NCBI GenBank assembly: GCA_963720675.1 | Contig: CAVRGH010000010.1 | Span: 558,001 to 622,000, forward strand | DNA: 64,000 nucleotides | From: JALHSW01 sp963720675 | GTDB lineage: Bacteria; Actinomycetota; Acidimicrobiia; IMCC26256; PALSA-555 | Reading direction: 5' to 3' | Shown: positions 20,277-30,362 of the stretch, piece after piece | Numbering within the stretch: position 1 is the first letter of the stretch | Layout of the letters: every line of letters starts with the position of its first letter | Program-made: the position numbers and the translations under genes | Notes under the pieces: model-generated | Told to the model about the DNA's origin: nothing | What the model saw: only the letters and a program-made list of their open reading frames with translations | The model's database searches: none

Positions 20277-21129
20277 TCAGTACCGGATCTCCGCACAGAC
20301 CGCGTAGTGGTCCGACGGCAACACGCCGCCGACGGGCTCGATGCCCTCGACCGTTGCCGCCAGGATCTCGCCGCGCGCCAAGGTCGTGCGGGTACCCGAC
20401 GAACACGTAGTCGATGCGACGATCGGGCTCCGGCGCGGAAGCCGTGAACGGGTTGAGACGCGACCAGGTCCAGCCCGGCCCGCCACTGCCTGCGGTCCGC
20501 CACGCATCGAAGAACACCAGACTCGGCGTCGGCACCGCGGCAAGACCGGTGAGCTGACGGATCTCGGCCGAGTCCGATTCCGCATTGAAGTCGCCGCAGA
20601 GGATGGGCGGGAACTCGCGCGCCCCGGCGGTGTCGCCGATGAACTGGCAGATCGACGCGACCTGCTGCTGCCGCACGTGGCTCTGCTCGAGATGCCAGTT
20701 GAGGTGCGTGTTGAAGACCTCGAACGGTCCCCGAGGGCCGTCGACCGTCGCCCGGATGACGCTGCGGAGCTCGTCGAGCCCCTTCGGTGCCGGCAGGGCT
20801 GCACCACGCGCGCCCGAGATGGGCCACCGGGACAGCACCGCGTTGCCCATGCTCTCCTCGGCGACATCGAGCCCGAGCCCGGCTGCGTACACGTGCCGGT
20901 ACCCGAGCGCGTCGGCGATGGCGGCGGGTTGGGACTCTCCGCCGCGCGTCTCCCACGCCTCCTGGAGGCAGATGACGTCGGCGTCGAGACGACGCAGCGT
21001 CTCGACGATCGCGGGCTGGCGCGCCTCCCACGGACCGAACCGCCACCACAGGTTCCACGAGACCACGCGCATGCGCGTGTCGACGACCGGGGGTGGCTCC
21101 CATCCCGCGGTCACCGACTCGAACGTCAC
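20277..21129 (-). CDS. endonuclease/exonuclease/phosphatase family protein (one frameshift)
   Basis: Metal-dependent phosphodiesterase fold of about 283 residues. Motifs in order are MRVVSWNLWWRFG, ADVICLQEAWE (metal Glu), NTHLNWHLE, CGDFNAESDS, RIDYVFVGYPHDL and, in another frame, GGVLPSDHYAVCAEIRY with the catalytic Asp-His. The frames join if one G is removed near 20383. The GTG at 21129 is taken as start because TAGTCT lies 7 nt upstream; ATG at 21072 is an alternative. Targets could be nucleic acid, phosphoinositide-like lipid or sugar phosphate. It diverges from the P450 with only 39 nt between starts. Confidence 0.85.
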
Positions 21130-21136
21130 GGGCGGC

Positions 21137-21142
21137 AGACTA
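21137..21142 (-). promoter_or_regulatory. -10 box of the EEP-family gene
   Basis: TAGTCT on the minus strand, 7 nt before the GTG at 21129. Its centre is about 20 bp from the -10 box of the divergent P450, so the two promoters must overlap. Confidence 0.5.
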
Positions 21143-21156
21143 CCGACGCCCGTGCC

Positions 21157-21162
21157 TAATCT
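21157..21162 (+). promoter_or_regulatory. -10 box of the first P450 (leaderless)
   Basis: TAATCT lies 6 nt before the GTG at 21169. The identical hexamer and spacing precede the Gfo/Idh/MocA gene at 51714. Confidence 0.55.
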
Positions 21163-21168
21163 GCGCCG

Positions 21169-22395
21169 GTGCCGCTCGATGTGAACCTCCTCGATGTGAA
21201 CCTCCTCGACGGGGCCTTCTACGCAGGCGACCCCTACCCCACCTACCGGCAGCTGCGGGACGAAGCGCCGGCGTACTGGGATCCCGCGCAGAGGATCTGG
21301 GGCATCAGCCGCTACCAGGACGTCGTCGACGTCGAGAAGCAGACGGCGCGCTACACCTCCGCGCACGGGTCACGGCCGCGCGTGCCCGCCGACTACTCGA
21401 TGATCAACCACGACGACCCGCTGCACCAGAACCAGCGCCGCCTCGTGGCTCGTCGGTTCACGCCGCGGTCGGTGAAGCAGCACGAGGACCACGTGCGCGG
21501 CATCGTGACCGAGCTCATCGACGCGATCGGACCGCGCGGTCAGGCCGACGTCGTGCACGACCTCGCCGCGCCACTGCCGGCGCGGGTCATCTGCGAGCTG
21601 CTCGGCTTCGATCGGTCACTCGCGCCCAAGTGCCAGGAGTGGTCCGAGGTCACGATGCTCGAGGGCGGGCAGTACTCGTTCGACGGCCGCGATCGAGACA
21701 CCAGCAACGCCACGGTCAACGCGGTCCTCGAGTTCGCGGTCGCGGCGACCGAGCTGCTCGAGGCCCGCCGACGCGACCCCCGGGACGACCTCTTCTCGGT
21801 ATGGGCCCACACCGAGGTTGCGTTCCCCGACGGCACGACTCGGGCCATGAACGACGACGAGATCGTGCACGAGGCACTGCTCCTCCTCGACGGCGGGGCC
21901 GAGACGACCCGGACCGTCATCGGCACGATGTGCCTCGAGCTCATCCGCCACCCGGACCAGCGCGCCGCCCTCGTCGCCGATCCGGGCATCCTCGGGGCCA
22001 CAGGGGTCGAGGAGTTCATCCGCTGGGTCACACCGATCCTCAACATGCGGCGTACGGCGACCGAGGACCACGAGCTGCACGGCGAGACGATCCACGCCGG
22101 CGACGAGATCCTGCTGATGTACTCGTCCGCGAATCGCGACGAGCGCGTGTTCTCCGACCCGGACGCCCTCGACGTCACGCGCGAGCACAACCATCACGTG
22201 GCCTTCGGGTTCGGGACCCACTTCTGCCTCGGGGCGTCCCTCGCCCGGCTCGAGATCCGCGTGATGTTCGAGGAGCTCGTGCGGCGCATCCCGGAGCTGC
22301 GCCTCGCGCCGGGTGCGGCACCGAAGCGCCTCCCGTCCGCGTTCGCGGTGGGCTACGACACCATCCCGGTGGAGTTCGACCCGCTGCCGGTCTGA
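21169..22395 (+). CDS. cytochrome P450, CYP124/125/142-like
   Basis: A 408-residue soluble bacterial P450. Seen are MINHDDPLHQNQRRLVARRFTP (C helix), LLLLDGGAETTR (oxygen-activating I helix), EEFIRWVTPI (ExxR), and the heme loop FGFGTHFCLG with the thiolate cysteine at about 353. The substrate-side sequence resembles mycobacterial sterol and isoprenoid hydroxylases from memory. No ferredoxin gene is adjacent. The start GTG follows a TAATCT box, and the first codons contain a 15-bp tandem duplication giving DVNLLDVNLLD. Substrate is unproven. Confidence 0.9.
   Translation: MPLDVNLLDVNLLDGAFYAGDPYPTYRQLRDEAPAYWDPAQRIWGISRYQDVVDVEKQTARYTSAHGSRPRVPADYSMINHDDPLHQNQRRLVARRFTPRSVKQHEDHVRGIVTELIDAIGPRGQADVVHDLAAPLPARVICELLGFDRSLAPKCQEWSEVTMLEGGQYSFDGRDRDTSNATVNAVLEFAVAATELLEARRRDPRDDLFSVWAHTEVAFPDGTTRAMNDDEIVHEALLLLDGGAETTRTVIGTMCLELIRHPDQRAALVADPGILGATGVEEFIRWVTPILNMRRTATEDHELHGETIHAGDEILLMYSSANRDERVFSDPDALDVTREHNHHVAFGFGTHFCLGASLARLEIRVMFEELVRRIPELRLAPGAAPKRLPSAFAVGYDTIPVEFDPLPV
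21178..21207 (+). repeat. 15-bp tandem duplication in P450 start region
   Basis: The 15-mer GATGTGAACCTCCTC occurs twice head to tail, in frame, so the protein carries DVNLL twice. It looks like a recent slippage event or an assembly duplication. Each copy contains an in-frame GTG. Confidence 0.85.
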
Positions 22396-22426
22396 GCCAC
22401 CGACCTCCCGCCCCGCAACAGCTGCC

Positions 22427-22760
22427 TCAGCCCGCGGTGCGGTGCGCGTCGTTCCAGACGTCGGCCGCCTTGTAGAGCAGCCAGAGCGCGCCGGCGATGA
22501 TCGCTGCCACCCACGAGCAGCACGACGAGGGCGGCGAGCAGACCCGGGATCCCCCACGACGACTTGTCCTCGAGTGCGAGGCAGGTGCCCCCGTTGCGGC
22601 CGAGGAACGCGCCGAACGCCCGGAGCTCGATCGTCTCGCAGTCGGCGCTGATCGCTCCGGTCAGGATCGACATGCCGGACCACGTCCAGAACGAACCCAG
22701 CACCAGCGCCCAGATCCCGATGATCGCGAGGACGATGCCTCCACCCTTGGAACCGCGCAC
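22427..22760 (-). CDS. small membrane protein (one frameshift)
   Basis: About 110 residues. The first helix is GGGIVLAIIGIWALVLGSFWTW and the second PGLLAALVVLLVG. The end, AAIIAGALWLLYKAADVWNDAHRTAG, lies in another frame and joins if one G is removed near 22508. Between the helices two cysteines (ADCETIEL and GGTCLALE) are likely outside the membrane and could pair. GGGGGGAG lies about 7 nt before the GTG at 22760. Function is unknown. It converges with the P450. Confidence 0.6.
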
Positions 22761-23000
22761 GTCCGACTCCCCCCGAAGTGTGTAGCCGCGGGCGAGTCTC
22801 ACATCCCGCGAGCCCGCCGTCGAGCACCTCGCCGCCGTTCCCGAGCCGGCGCTCGCTCGAGCTGCGTCCGGCGACGCGCGGCGGCGTACCGGACTCGTGA
22901 CCCGATCGAGCGCGCATCGCCGGTACCCTGGAAGTCTCCGGGGGTCGAAAGGCAGCGGTGCGTCCCAGGTCGGCACGACGACGGCACCATCCGGCGCGCG

Positions 23001-23849
23001 GTGCTGCTACTGGCGCTCGTCGCCCTCGCCGGCGGCGTCGCGGCGAGCGGTTGCGTCCCGGCGGCCCCACCGCCGCCGACCGTCGCGGTGTACGGCGATT
23101 CCCTCGTGCAAGAGTCCGTGGCAGTGCTCGAGACCCGCCTGCACCAGGTGTTCCCCGGGTGGAACGTCGTCATCCACGCGTGGGGTGGCCTCGCGCAGTG
23201 CGACCTCCACGCCAACATGGTCGCGGACGCCGACGCCGGCAACGTGCGCGTGGCGATCCTCGCGTTCGTGGGGAACGCCGGAACGCCGTGCGCGACGAGC
23301 CGTCCGTACCCCGCCTCGTACCGCACCGACGCGAACTGGGCGGTCGACTTCTACCGTTCGCGCGGCATCCCGCTCGCCTTCGTCGCGACCCCCGGCAGCG
23401 TGGGCCTCGTCCCGGCGGAGCGGATCGTCCCGAACATCTACCGTCGGTCGGCGCGGCCCGGGGGGTTCCCATCGTCGACTTCGACGACCTGTTCGTGAAC
23501 CCCGCGACGGGCAGGTACGAGCAGGCCGGCCCGTGTCTCGTCGGCGAGTGCATCGGCTACGTCAACCTCCGCGCGCCCGACGGCGGGCACCTGTGCCCGG
23601 TCCCCGGCCAGGTCCCCTGCGCCGTCTACAGCTCCGGCGTCGTCCGCTACGTGGACGCGATCATCCAGATGGCTGCCCGCCTCGGTGGGGTCACACCACC
23701 GGCGCGCCGGGTGATGACGATCCCCGACCCACCGCAGGTCACGCCGCTCCCGGCGATCGACAGAGCTGTCGGCGCTGCCGGAGGCCGCACTGGTCCCGGG
23801 CCAGACGATCGTGCCGCCCTACATGCCCTTCGGTGACGCGCCGCCCTAG
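23001..23849 (+). CDS. SGNH/GDSL-type lipoprotein (two frameshifts)
   Basis: Exported SGNH-fold protein of about 282 residues. The N-terminus is a lipoprotein signal (LLLALVALAGGVAASGC), then VAVYGDSLVQESV with the Ser nucleophile, AILAFVGNAGTPC, and PDGGHLC for the Asp-His pair. The frame changes at the G run near 23460 (one base missing) and near 23771 (one extra A); the real end reads PPYMPFGDAPP. The exact start is unsure: GTG at 23001 drops two arginines that look like part of the signal, and GTG at 22958 would need another frame change. It is related to the SGNH proteins at 6-11 kb. Confidence 0.75.
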
Positions 23850-24865
23850 GAAGGCACCGGCGTGAGCGCGAACGCGTCAGCCAACAGCTCGTAGGAGCGT
23901 CGGCGCGCGTCGTGATCGTGCACCATCGTCATCACCATGAGCTCGGGCACGTCGGTGAGGCGTGCGAGCTCGTCGAGTCGTTCCGCCACCTGCGCGCCGG
24001 TACCGATCCAGAACCGACTGCGGTTGGCGCGCCGTTGCGCGGCCTCGGCCGGCGAGTACTCGTAGGCGAGCGCTTCCTCGAGCGACGGAACCGGCAGACC
24101 GTTCCGCCCCTGCCCGATGCGCAGCCACACGAGATCGACGGTGGCAGCCAGCCGCTCGGCTTCCTCCTCGGTGTCGGCGCACACGACGGCGACCCCGAGG
24201 ATGGGTGCAGGCTCCGGGAGCGCGTCGGACGCGGCGAATCCGGCTCGGTACGCGCGGAGCGCGGCGATCGCCATGGCCGGGTTGATGTGGTGCGCGAACG
24301 CGAAGCCCATCCCCAGCTGCGCGGCGACCTGCGCGCCGTAGTCGCTGGAACCCAGCATCCAGAGCTCGGGTGACGCGCCGTCGCGCGGAACGGCGGTCAC
24401 GCCGTGCAGCGGATGCCCTTCGGGCGGGCCGTCGCCCAGAAACGCGAGCAGCTCGCCGAGCTGGGCCGGGAACGTATCGGTCCGCAGCACGTCGGGCGAC
24501 CGGCGCAACGCGAGCGCCGTGCGCGCGTCGGTCCCGGGGGCCCGACCGATGCCGAGGTCGATCCGGCCCGGGTGGAGCGCCTCGAGCACCTTGAACGTCT
24601 CTGCGACCTTCAGGGCCGAGTGGTTCGGGAGCATGATGCCGCCCGACCCCACCCGGATCCGCTCCGTCTGCGTGGCGATGTGGGCGATCATCACCTCGGG
24701 GCTCGAGCTCGCGATCCCGGCGGTGTTGTGGTGCTCCGCGAGCCAGTAGCGCGTGTACCCCAGCGCGTCCGTGAGGCGAGCCAGGTCGACCGAGCTCGCG
24801 AGCGCCTGCGACGCCGTCGTCCCCGAGGGGACGGGCGACACGTCGAGGACCGACAGGCGTTGCAC
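23846..24865 (-). CDS. luciferase-like (LLM) flavin-dependent monooxygenase
   Basis: A 339-residue TIM-barrel oxidoreductase of the bacterial luciferase-like group, using FMNH2 or F420. Seen are LGYTRYWLAEHHNTAGIASS, ERIRVGSGGIMLPNHSALKVAE, HPGRIDLGIGRAPGTD, and WMLGSSDYGAQVAAQLGMGFAFAHH. This is the MsnO8-like subgroup by pattern, which favours FMN, but cofactor choice cannot be proven here. It follows the second P450 in the same direction (60-nt gap). Its stop overlaps the stop of the convergent SGNH lipoprotein gene through the shared CTAG. Confidence 0.9.
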   Translation of the reverse strand: MQRLSVLDVSPVPSGTTASQALASSVDLARLTDALGYTRYWLAEHHNTAGIASSSPEVMIAHIATQTERIRVGSGGIMLPNHSALKVAETFKVLEALHPGRIDLGIGRAPGTDARTALALRRSPDVLRTDTFPAQLGELLAFLGDGPPEGHPLHGVTAVPRDGASPELWMLGSSDYGAQVAAQLGMGFAFAHHINPAMAIAALRAYRAGFAASDALPEPAPILGVAVVCADTEEEAERLAATVDLVWLRIGQGRNGLPVPSLEEALAYEYSPAEAAQRRANRSRFWIGTGAQVAERLDELARLTDVPELMVMTMVHDHDARRRSYELLADAFALTPVPS

Positions 24866-24925
24866 GTTCTGGCGTCACGGCTGGTGCAACGCCGCGAGCG
24901 TGATGCCCATGCCCGGCACCGGACG

Positions 24926-26190
24926 TCAGCGGGTGACCGAGATGGGCGTGAATGACGCGGGCATCCGCTTGATGCCGTGGATGAAGTTCGACTGCAGGAA
25001 CTCGGGTTCACCCGAGACCTCGATGTCGGGCAGACGGGTGAGCAGCTCGTCGAACATGACCGTGATCTCGCGCCGGGCGAGGTGCGCGCCGAGGCAGAAG
25101 TGCGGTCCCCCGCCGCCGAAACCGACGTGCTCGTTCGGCGTGCGGCGGACGTCGAAGGTCGTACGGGTCGTCGAAGACGCGAGGATCGCGGTTGGCCGCG
25201 CCGTACCAGAGCGCGACCTTGTCGCCCTCCTTGATGGGCTGCCCCGCGATCTCGGTGTCGGACGTGACGCACGTGCGCCGGAAGTGGATCACCGGCGTCG
25301 ACCAGCGGATGATCTCCTCGACCGCGGTCGGACCGACGCCGGCGAGGTCGTCGAGCCAGACCTGCCGCTGATCGCGATGCTTCGTGAGGGCGAGCATCCC
25401 GTGGCTGATCGCGTTCCGCGTCGTCTCGTTGCCCGCGACCACGAGCAGGACGAAGAACGAGCCGAACTCCTCGGGGGTGAGGCTGTGCCCTTCGACCTCG
25501 GCCTGCGCGATCTTCGTCGTGATGTCGTCACGCGGGTTCTTCATCCGGTCGGCGCGCAGCTCCTGCGCATACGTCCAGATCTCGTGTGCAGCAGTGAACG
25601 CCGCGGCGATGTCGCCGCCGTACTCGGGGTCGCTCGCGCCGAGCACGATGTTCGTGTTGTCGTAGATCTGCCGGTAGTCGGCCTCGGGCACACCCATCAT
25701 CTCGCAGATGATCTGCAGCGGGAGTGCGGCGGCGATCTCGTCGACGAAATCGCACTCACCCTTCTCGGCCACGGCGTCGACGATCGTGCGCGCCCGGTCG
25801 TGCACGCTCTGCTCGAGCGCCGCGACCTGGTGCGGCGTGAAGCCACGGTTCACGATGAGCCGGAAGCGCGTGTGCTGCGGCGGATCCATGTTGATCATCG
25901 AGCCGAGGAACTCGTTCACCTCGGGCGGGAAGTCGGGGATGTTCGTGCCGTTCCCGGAGATGAAGACCTCGGGGTGCCGGCTCGCGAACTGCACGTCCTC
26001 GTGCCGCACGACCATCCAGTATCCCGGGCCCTTTCCCGAGCCCGAGGATCTCGGGCTCGGAGTGCCACGAGATCGGCCTCTCGGCGAGGAGCTTGGCGAA
26101 CATCCCCGGGATGTCCGGGCGGTGCCAGAGCTCCATGTTGCCGAAGTCGATCTCGTCGAGCGCGAGGTCCGTGGTGGGGGTCGAAGCCAT
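24926..26190 (-). CDS. cytochrome P450, CYP124/125-like (two frameshifts)
   Basis: About 420 residues after repair. The N-terminal part (LALDEIDFGNMELWHRP) joins GYWMVVRHEDVQFASRH if one base is removed near 26022, and the heme part (HVGFGGGGPHFCLGAHLARRE, ending FIHGIKRMPASF) joins near 25158. Other marks are SMINMDPPQHTRFR, LLVVAGNETTRNAISHGM (I helix) and EEIIRWSTPVIHFRRT (ExxR). From memory, the wording is very close to mycobacterial CYP124/CYP125, which hydroxylate methyl-branched lipids and sterol side chains. The agmatine deiminase-like gene ends 9 nt upstream, so they are cotranscribed. Confidence 0.9.
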
Positions 26191-26199
26191 GTCGGAACT

Positions 26200-27289
26200 C
26201 TACGGGGCCGCGTCGCCACGGACGGCGGGGACCTGCTGGGTGATGCAGTGGATGTTGCCCCCGCCGAGGAGGATCTCGCGTGCCGGCACCCCGACGACCT
26301 CCCGCTCGGGGAACAGCGCCGCGACCTGCTCGCACGCCCGGTCGTCGAAGCGCTCGTCGAGGAGCGGGAGCAGCACGCGCGTGTTGCTCACGTAGAAGTT
26401 GACGTAGGACGCGGCGAGCCGGTCCCCGGCCCGCCGCGGCTTCGAGCCCGGCACCTCCGCGAGCCCCGCCGCCTCTTCCGGGGTCATCGCGAGCGGTCCG
26501 GGTTGGTGGACGAGGTGGATCTCGAGCGCACGCCCCGCCGCGTCCGTTGCGGCCTCGAGCCGGCGGCGGGCGTCGAGTGAGCGCTCGTACTGGGGGTCGG
26601 CGCGGTCGTCGGTCCACGTGAGCGCCACGACGCCGGGGCGGACGAAGCAGGCCAAGTTGTCGACGTGGCCATCGGTCTCGTCGAGGTAGACGCCCTGGCT
26701 CAGCCAGATCACGCGCTCGACGCCGAGGAGCTCGGCGAAGATCGCCTCGACCTCGGAACGCGTGCGGCCCGGGTTTCGGTTCGGGTCGAGCACGCACTCC
26801 TCGGTCGTGATGAGGGTGCCCGCGCCGTCGGTGTGGATCGCGCCGCCTTCGAGCACGAGCGGCGCGCGGAAGCGCTGCGACCCCTCGAGGGCGAGGATCG
26901 CGGCCGCCGCGGCGTCGTCGCGGTCCCAGGGCGCGTACAGGCCGCCCCCATGCCCACCCCACACGTTGAACACCCAGTCGACCCCGCCCCGGTGTCCGGC
27001 GCTCGTCGACGACGAACGTCGGGCCGATGTCGCGCATCCACGCGTCGTCGGTCGCGAGCTCGACCACGCGACAGGCGTCCCCGACCGCGGCGCTCGCCGA
27101 CTCGAGGCCTTCGGGCGATGCAGCCATCGTGACCGGCTCGCTCGCCGCGATCGCCCGCGCGACCGCAGCGAACGCCGCGCGCGCCGGCACCGCCCCGTCA
27201 CGCCAGGTGTCCGGCCGCTCGGGCCAGGCCATCCAGGTGCCGGCGTGGGGCTCCCACTCCGCGGGCATCCGAAACCCGTTCCCGACCAT
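26200..27289 (-). CDS. agmatine deiminase / peptidylarginine-deiminase family (one frameshift)
   Basis: Amidinotransferase-fold hydrolase of about 362 residues that would turn agmatine into N-carbamoylputrescine. Marks are MPAEWEPHAGTWMAWP, DDAWMRDIGPTFVVD, LVLEGGAIHTDGAGTL, GHVDNLACFVRPG, YVNFYVSN, and the C-terminal GGGNIHCITQQVP with the nucleophilic cysteine. The first 95 or so residues are in another frame and join near 27002 when one C is removed. Size and motifs fit agmatine deiminase. No carbamoylputrescine amidase is visible nearby, so the physiological substrate is open. Confidence 0.88.
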
Positions 27290-27397
27290 GGCTGCATCCT
27301 GCCGGAAATCCCCCTCAACACCGGCTTCCGGATCCGCCGATGTTCCCAGTACGAAGTTCTCGCCGGGGCGGACCCGGTGGGCTGGGGAGGCACACAC

Positions 27398-27909
27398 ATG
27401 CGCAGCATCAGCATCCGCAAGCTGGTCGTCACCGTCCTGGTGGCGGGGGCGGCTCTCGCCGCCGTCACGGTCGCACCGGCCGGGGCCCAGGCGGAGAAGG
27501 TCGACATCAGCCCGATCCTCGAGTGCGTGTTCCCGCTCGACGGCGGCCAGTACGTGGCGCTCTGGGGCTACCAGAACCGCGTTCACGAACACCGATGTGC
27601 GCGATCGGGACGGACAACTTCTTCGCTCCGGGGAGCGAGAACCGTGGGCAGCCCACCTCGTTCAAGCCCGGGCGCAACAAGGGCGTGTTCACGACCACGT
27701 TCGACGGCAGCTCCCTGACGTGGAACCTGACGGGCGAGAAGGACACCGCGAAGCAGGACTCCGAGCGTTGCAAGGACAACCCCGTCCCGGTCGGGAGCGA
27801 CAGCCCGCAGGCCGTCGTGCTGCTCGGTGCAGTTGCCGCGGTGATCGTGCTCGGTGGCGCCATCATCGCCTGGTTCACGAAGCGTCGCCGCCGCCCCGCC
27901 ACCGCCTGA
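27398..27909 (+). CDS. secreted, C-terminally membrane-anchored protein (frame broken)
   Basis: About 169 residues after repair. It has a signal peptide (RKLVVTVLVAGAALAAVTVA, cleavage near AGA), a single small domain with VDISPILECVFPLDGGQYVALWGYQN and, in another frame, IGTDNFFAPGSENRGQPTSF, then a C-terminal membrane helix (VVLLGAVAAVIVLGGAIIAWF) and the stop-transfer KRRRR. Two extra bases near 27581 and 27594 would restore the frame and give YQNRFTNTMCAIG. The W-G-Y-x-N phrase and late R-G-Q-P look like a conserved extracellular module. GGGGAGG precedes the ATG. Its ligand is unknown. Confidence 0.7.
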
Positions 27910-27948
27910 GCGCCGCGGGTTCCCTCCTCCATGGCGTCTACCGGCAGA

Positions 27949-30302
27949 TCAGAGGCCCTGGGGGCGGGTGCCGATCACGTGCGTCGCTTCGAGATCGTCG
28001 AGCTCGTCGTCGCCCACCCCGAGCCACCGTTGCAGCACCGCGCGGGAGTGCTCACCGAGCGTCGGCGTCGGCGTGCGCACCCACCGGTCGATCCCGCTCC
28101 AGCGGTACGGCAGCCCGGGAACCGGATGGGTGCCGACGACCGGGTGCGGGACCTCCTCATAGAGCCCGCGCGCCACGAGCTGCGGATGGCGGCTCTGCAC
28201 GCGTGGATCCCACGCAGTCGCGGCGGGCACGCCGCGCGCCAGCAGCTGCGCGGTCGCGTCCTCGACCTCCTGCGTCACGGCCCAGTCCGCGAGGTACGCG
28301 TCGAGCGCGTCGTGAGCAGCGCGCCGCCCGGCGAGCGTGTCGAGCGCGGGATCGTCGGCCCATCCGGGGTGCCCGAGGACCTCGACGAGGCCACGCCAGT
28401 GTTCGTCGGTCACGACCGAGATCGCGAGCCACCGCTCCGAGCCCCGACACGCGTACAGGCCCTGGGGCGCGGCGTACGGCGATCGGTTGCCGTCGCGCTC
28501 GAGGACCTTGCCGTACGCGGTGAACTCCACCACCTGCTCGGCCGCGCAGTTCAGCGCGGCTTCGACCATCGTCGACTCGATGAAGACGCCCTCGCCGGTG
28601 CGGCGCGCCTCCTCGAGCCCGACCATGAGCGCGAAGGCGCCGTGCATCCCGGCGATCGGGTCGCACGGCCCCCGCACGATCCGCGGCTGATCGGCGGCGA
28701 ACCCGGTCACCCACGCCATGCCGCTCATCTGCTCCATGGTCTGGGCGAAGCCCACGCGCTCGCGCCACGGCCCTGACAGCCCGAAGGCCGGCATCCGCAT
28801 CATCACCGCGCTCGGGTTGCACTCGTGCACGACGTCCCACGTCAGGCCCCACTGCTCGAACACACGCGGCGCGAAGTTCTCGACGACCGCATCGCACTTG
28901 CCGATCAGCTCCAGCGCGAGCTCCTTGCCGCGCGGCGTGCCGACGTCGAGCGTGAGCCCGAGCTTGTCGACGTTGACCGCGACGAACATGTGGCCCCACT
29001 CCCACCAGTCGTCGTGGCCGAAGTGGAACCCGGTCATCCGCATGCCGTCGGGGTGCCCGGTCGACTCGACGTGGATCACCTCCGCGCCGAGCATCGCGAA
29101 CGCGCTCGGTCGCCGACGGCCCGGCCCACCAGCTGGTGAAGTCGAGGATCCGGATGCCTGCGAACGGGAGTGCGTCCTCGCGCTCGGGAGGCGCCGGGAG
29201 CGGCGGCCCCGCGGCGATCCGCCCGTTGCCCTCCCCCAGCGTCGGTGCCGGACCGAGCCGGCACACCGGGTGTCCGTTCACGAGGTACGGCGAGCGCGGC
29301 TGCAGGAAGCCTTCGGGGTTCTCGACGAACACGCCGCGCGACGCGAGGTGCTCGTTCCCGAGGACGGTCTCGCCGCTGTACACCTGTGTCGCGGGGATGC
29401 GCAGCTCCGCGGCCCGCTCGAGGATGTCGGCGACGGTGTGCTGCGACGTCCAGGCCCGCACGATCGCGTTCCACTCGTCGACGCGTGCGATGCGGTCCGC
29501 CAGCCGCGGAAGCCCGGAGTCCTCGAGCAGGTCGGGCCGCTCGATCATCAGCAGGAAGCTCTCGAACATCGCGCCCGTGTTGGTGTTGAACCCGACCCAC
29601 CCGTCGGCCGCCGGCTCGATCGACGGCGTCTCGAAGCTGCGCGCGACCGAGCCCTCGAGCGGAGTACCGACCGAGCAGCGAGTGCATCACGTCGCTGAAC
29701 GTGGAGCCCGCGATCGCCATGACCTCGAGCATCGAGCAGTCGATGTGCACACCGACGCCGTTCCGGCGCGCGCCGATCACGCCCGCGAGCGCAGCCGGCG
29801 CCACGTAGCTCCCGGTCGTCCACTCGCTGATCCGACCCCCGGCCTGGAACGCAGGCCAACCCGGCGCCCCCCGCGACAAGGTCGATCCCGCCTCGGCCTG
29901 GACCGTGAACTCGGTCCAGGGACGACCCGCCATCGGTCCGGTCCGGCCGTAGGGCGTCACCGACACGACCACGAGGTGCTCGTGCGCGGCCCGTAGCGCG
30001 TCGACGTCGAGATCACCGGCCTCGATGACCACGTCCGCGCTCGCGACGAGGGCGGCGACCTCCGGATCGTCGAAGGTGTGGACGATCGACCGCTTCGACG
30101 TGTTGAGGAACCGGAACAGCGCACCGTCCTCACCGGGCGGGACCGACCCCGTCGCCGACCAGTGGCGCATCGGGTCCCCATCGCCCCCCTCGACCTTGAT
30201 CACCTCGGCGCCCGCGTCGGCGAGCAGCTTGGTGGCGTAGGGACCCGCGATCCCGGTCGTGAAATCGATCACACGCACGTCGCTGAGCCCACGAGTGGTC
30301 AT
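27949..30302 (-). CDS. double-domain family III (CaiB/BaiF) CoA-transferase (two frameshifts)
   Basis: About 783 residues, twice the usual CaiB/BaiF size. The first half starts VRVIDFTTGIAGPYATKLLADAGAEVIKVEGGDGDPMR; the second restarts with GIRILDFTSWWAGPSAT and MLGAEVIHVESTGHPDGMR, each the family N-terminal signature with the conserved Asp. The middle reads FNTNTGAMFESFLLMIERPDLL. One extra base near 29666 and one near 29106 break the frame. Such enzymes move CoA between acyl groups without free CoA. Tandem fusions of this family exist, so this is probably one polypeptide. Beside P450s and FadD19-like ligase it may serve lipid or steroid catabolism. Confidence 0.87.
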
Positions 30303-30362
30303 GGCACGTCGAAACTACCCAACTCGGCCGCGAACGTCCGCGGCGGTAGAGTTCGCCGCCGG

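Noticed and set aside
27573..27600. Programmed frameshifting in the WGYxN surface protein
   Set aside because: No slippery heptamer or downstream pseudoknot is evident, and two separate one-base changes are needed. Sequence error is more likely.
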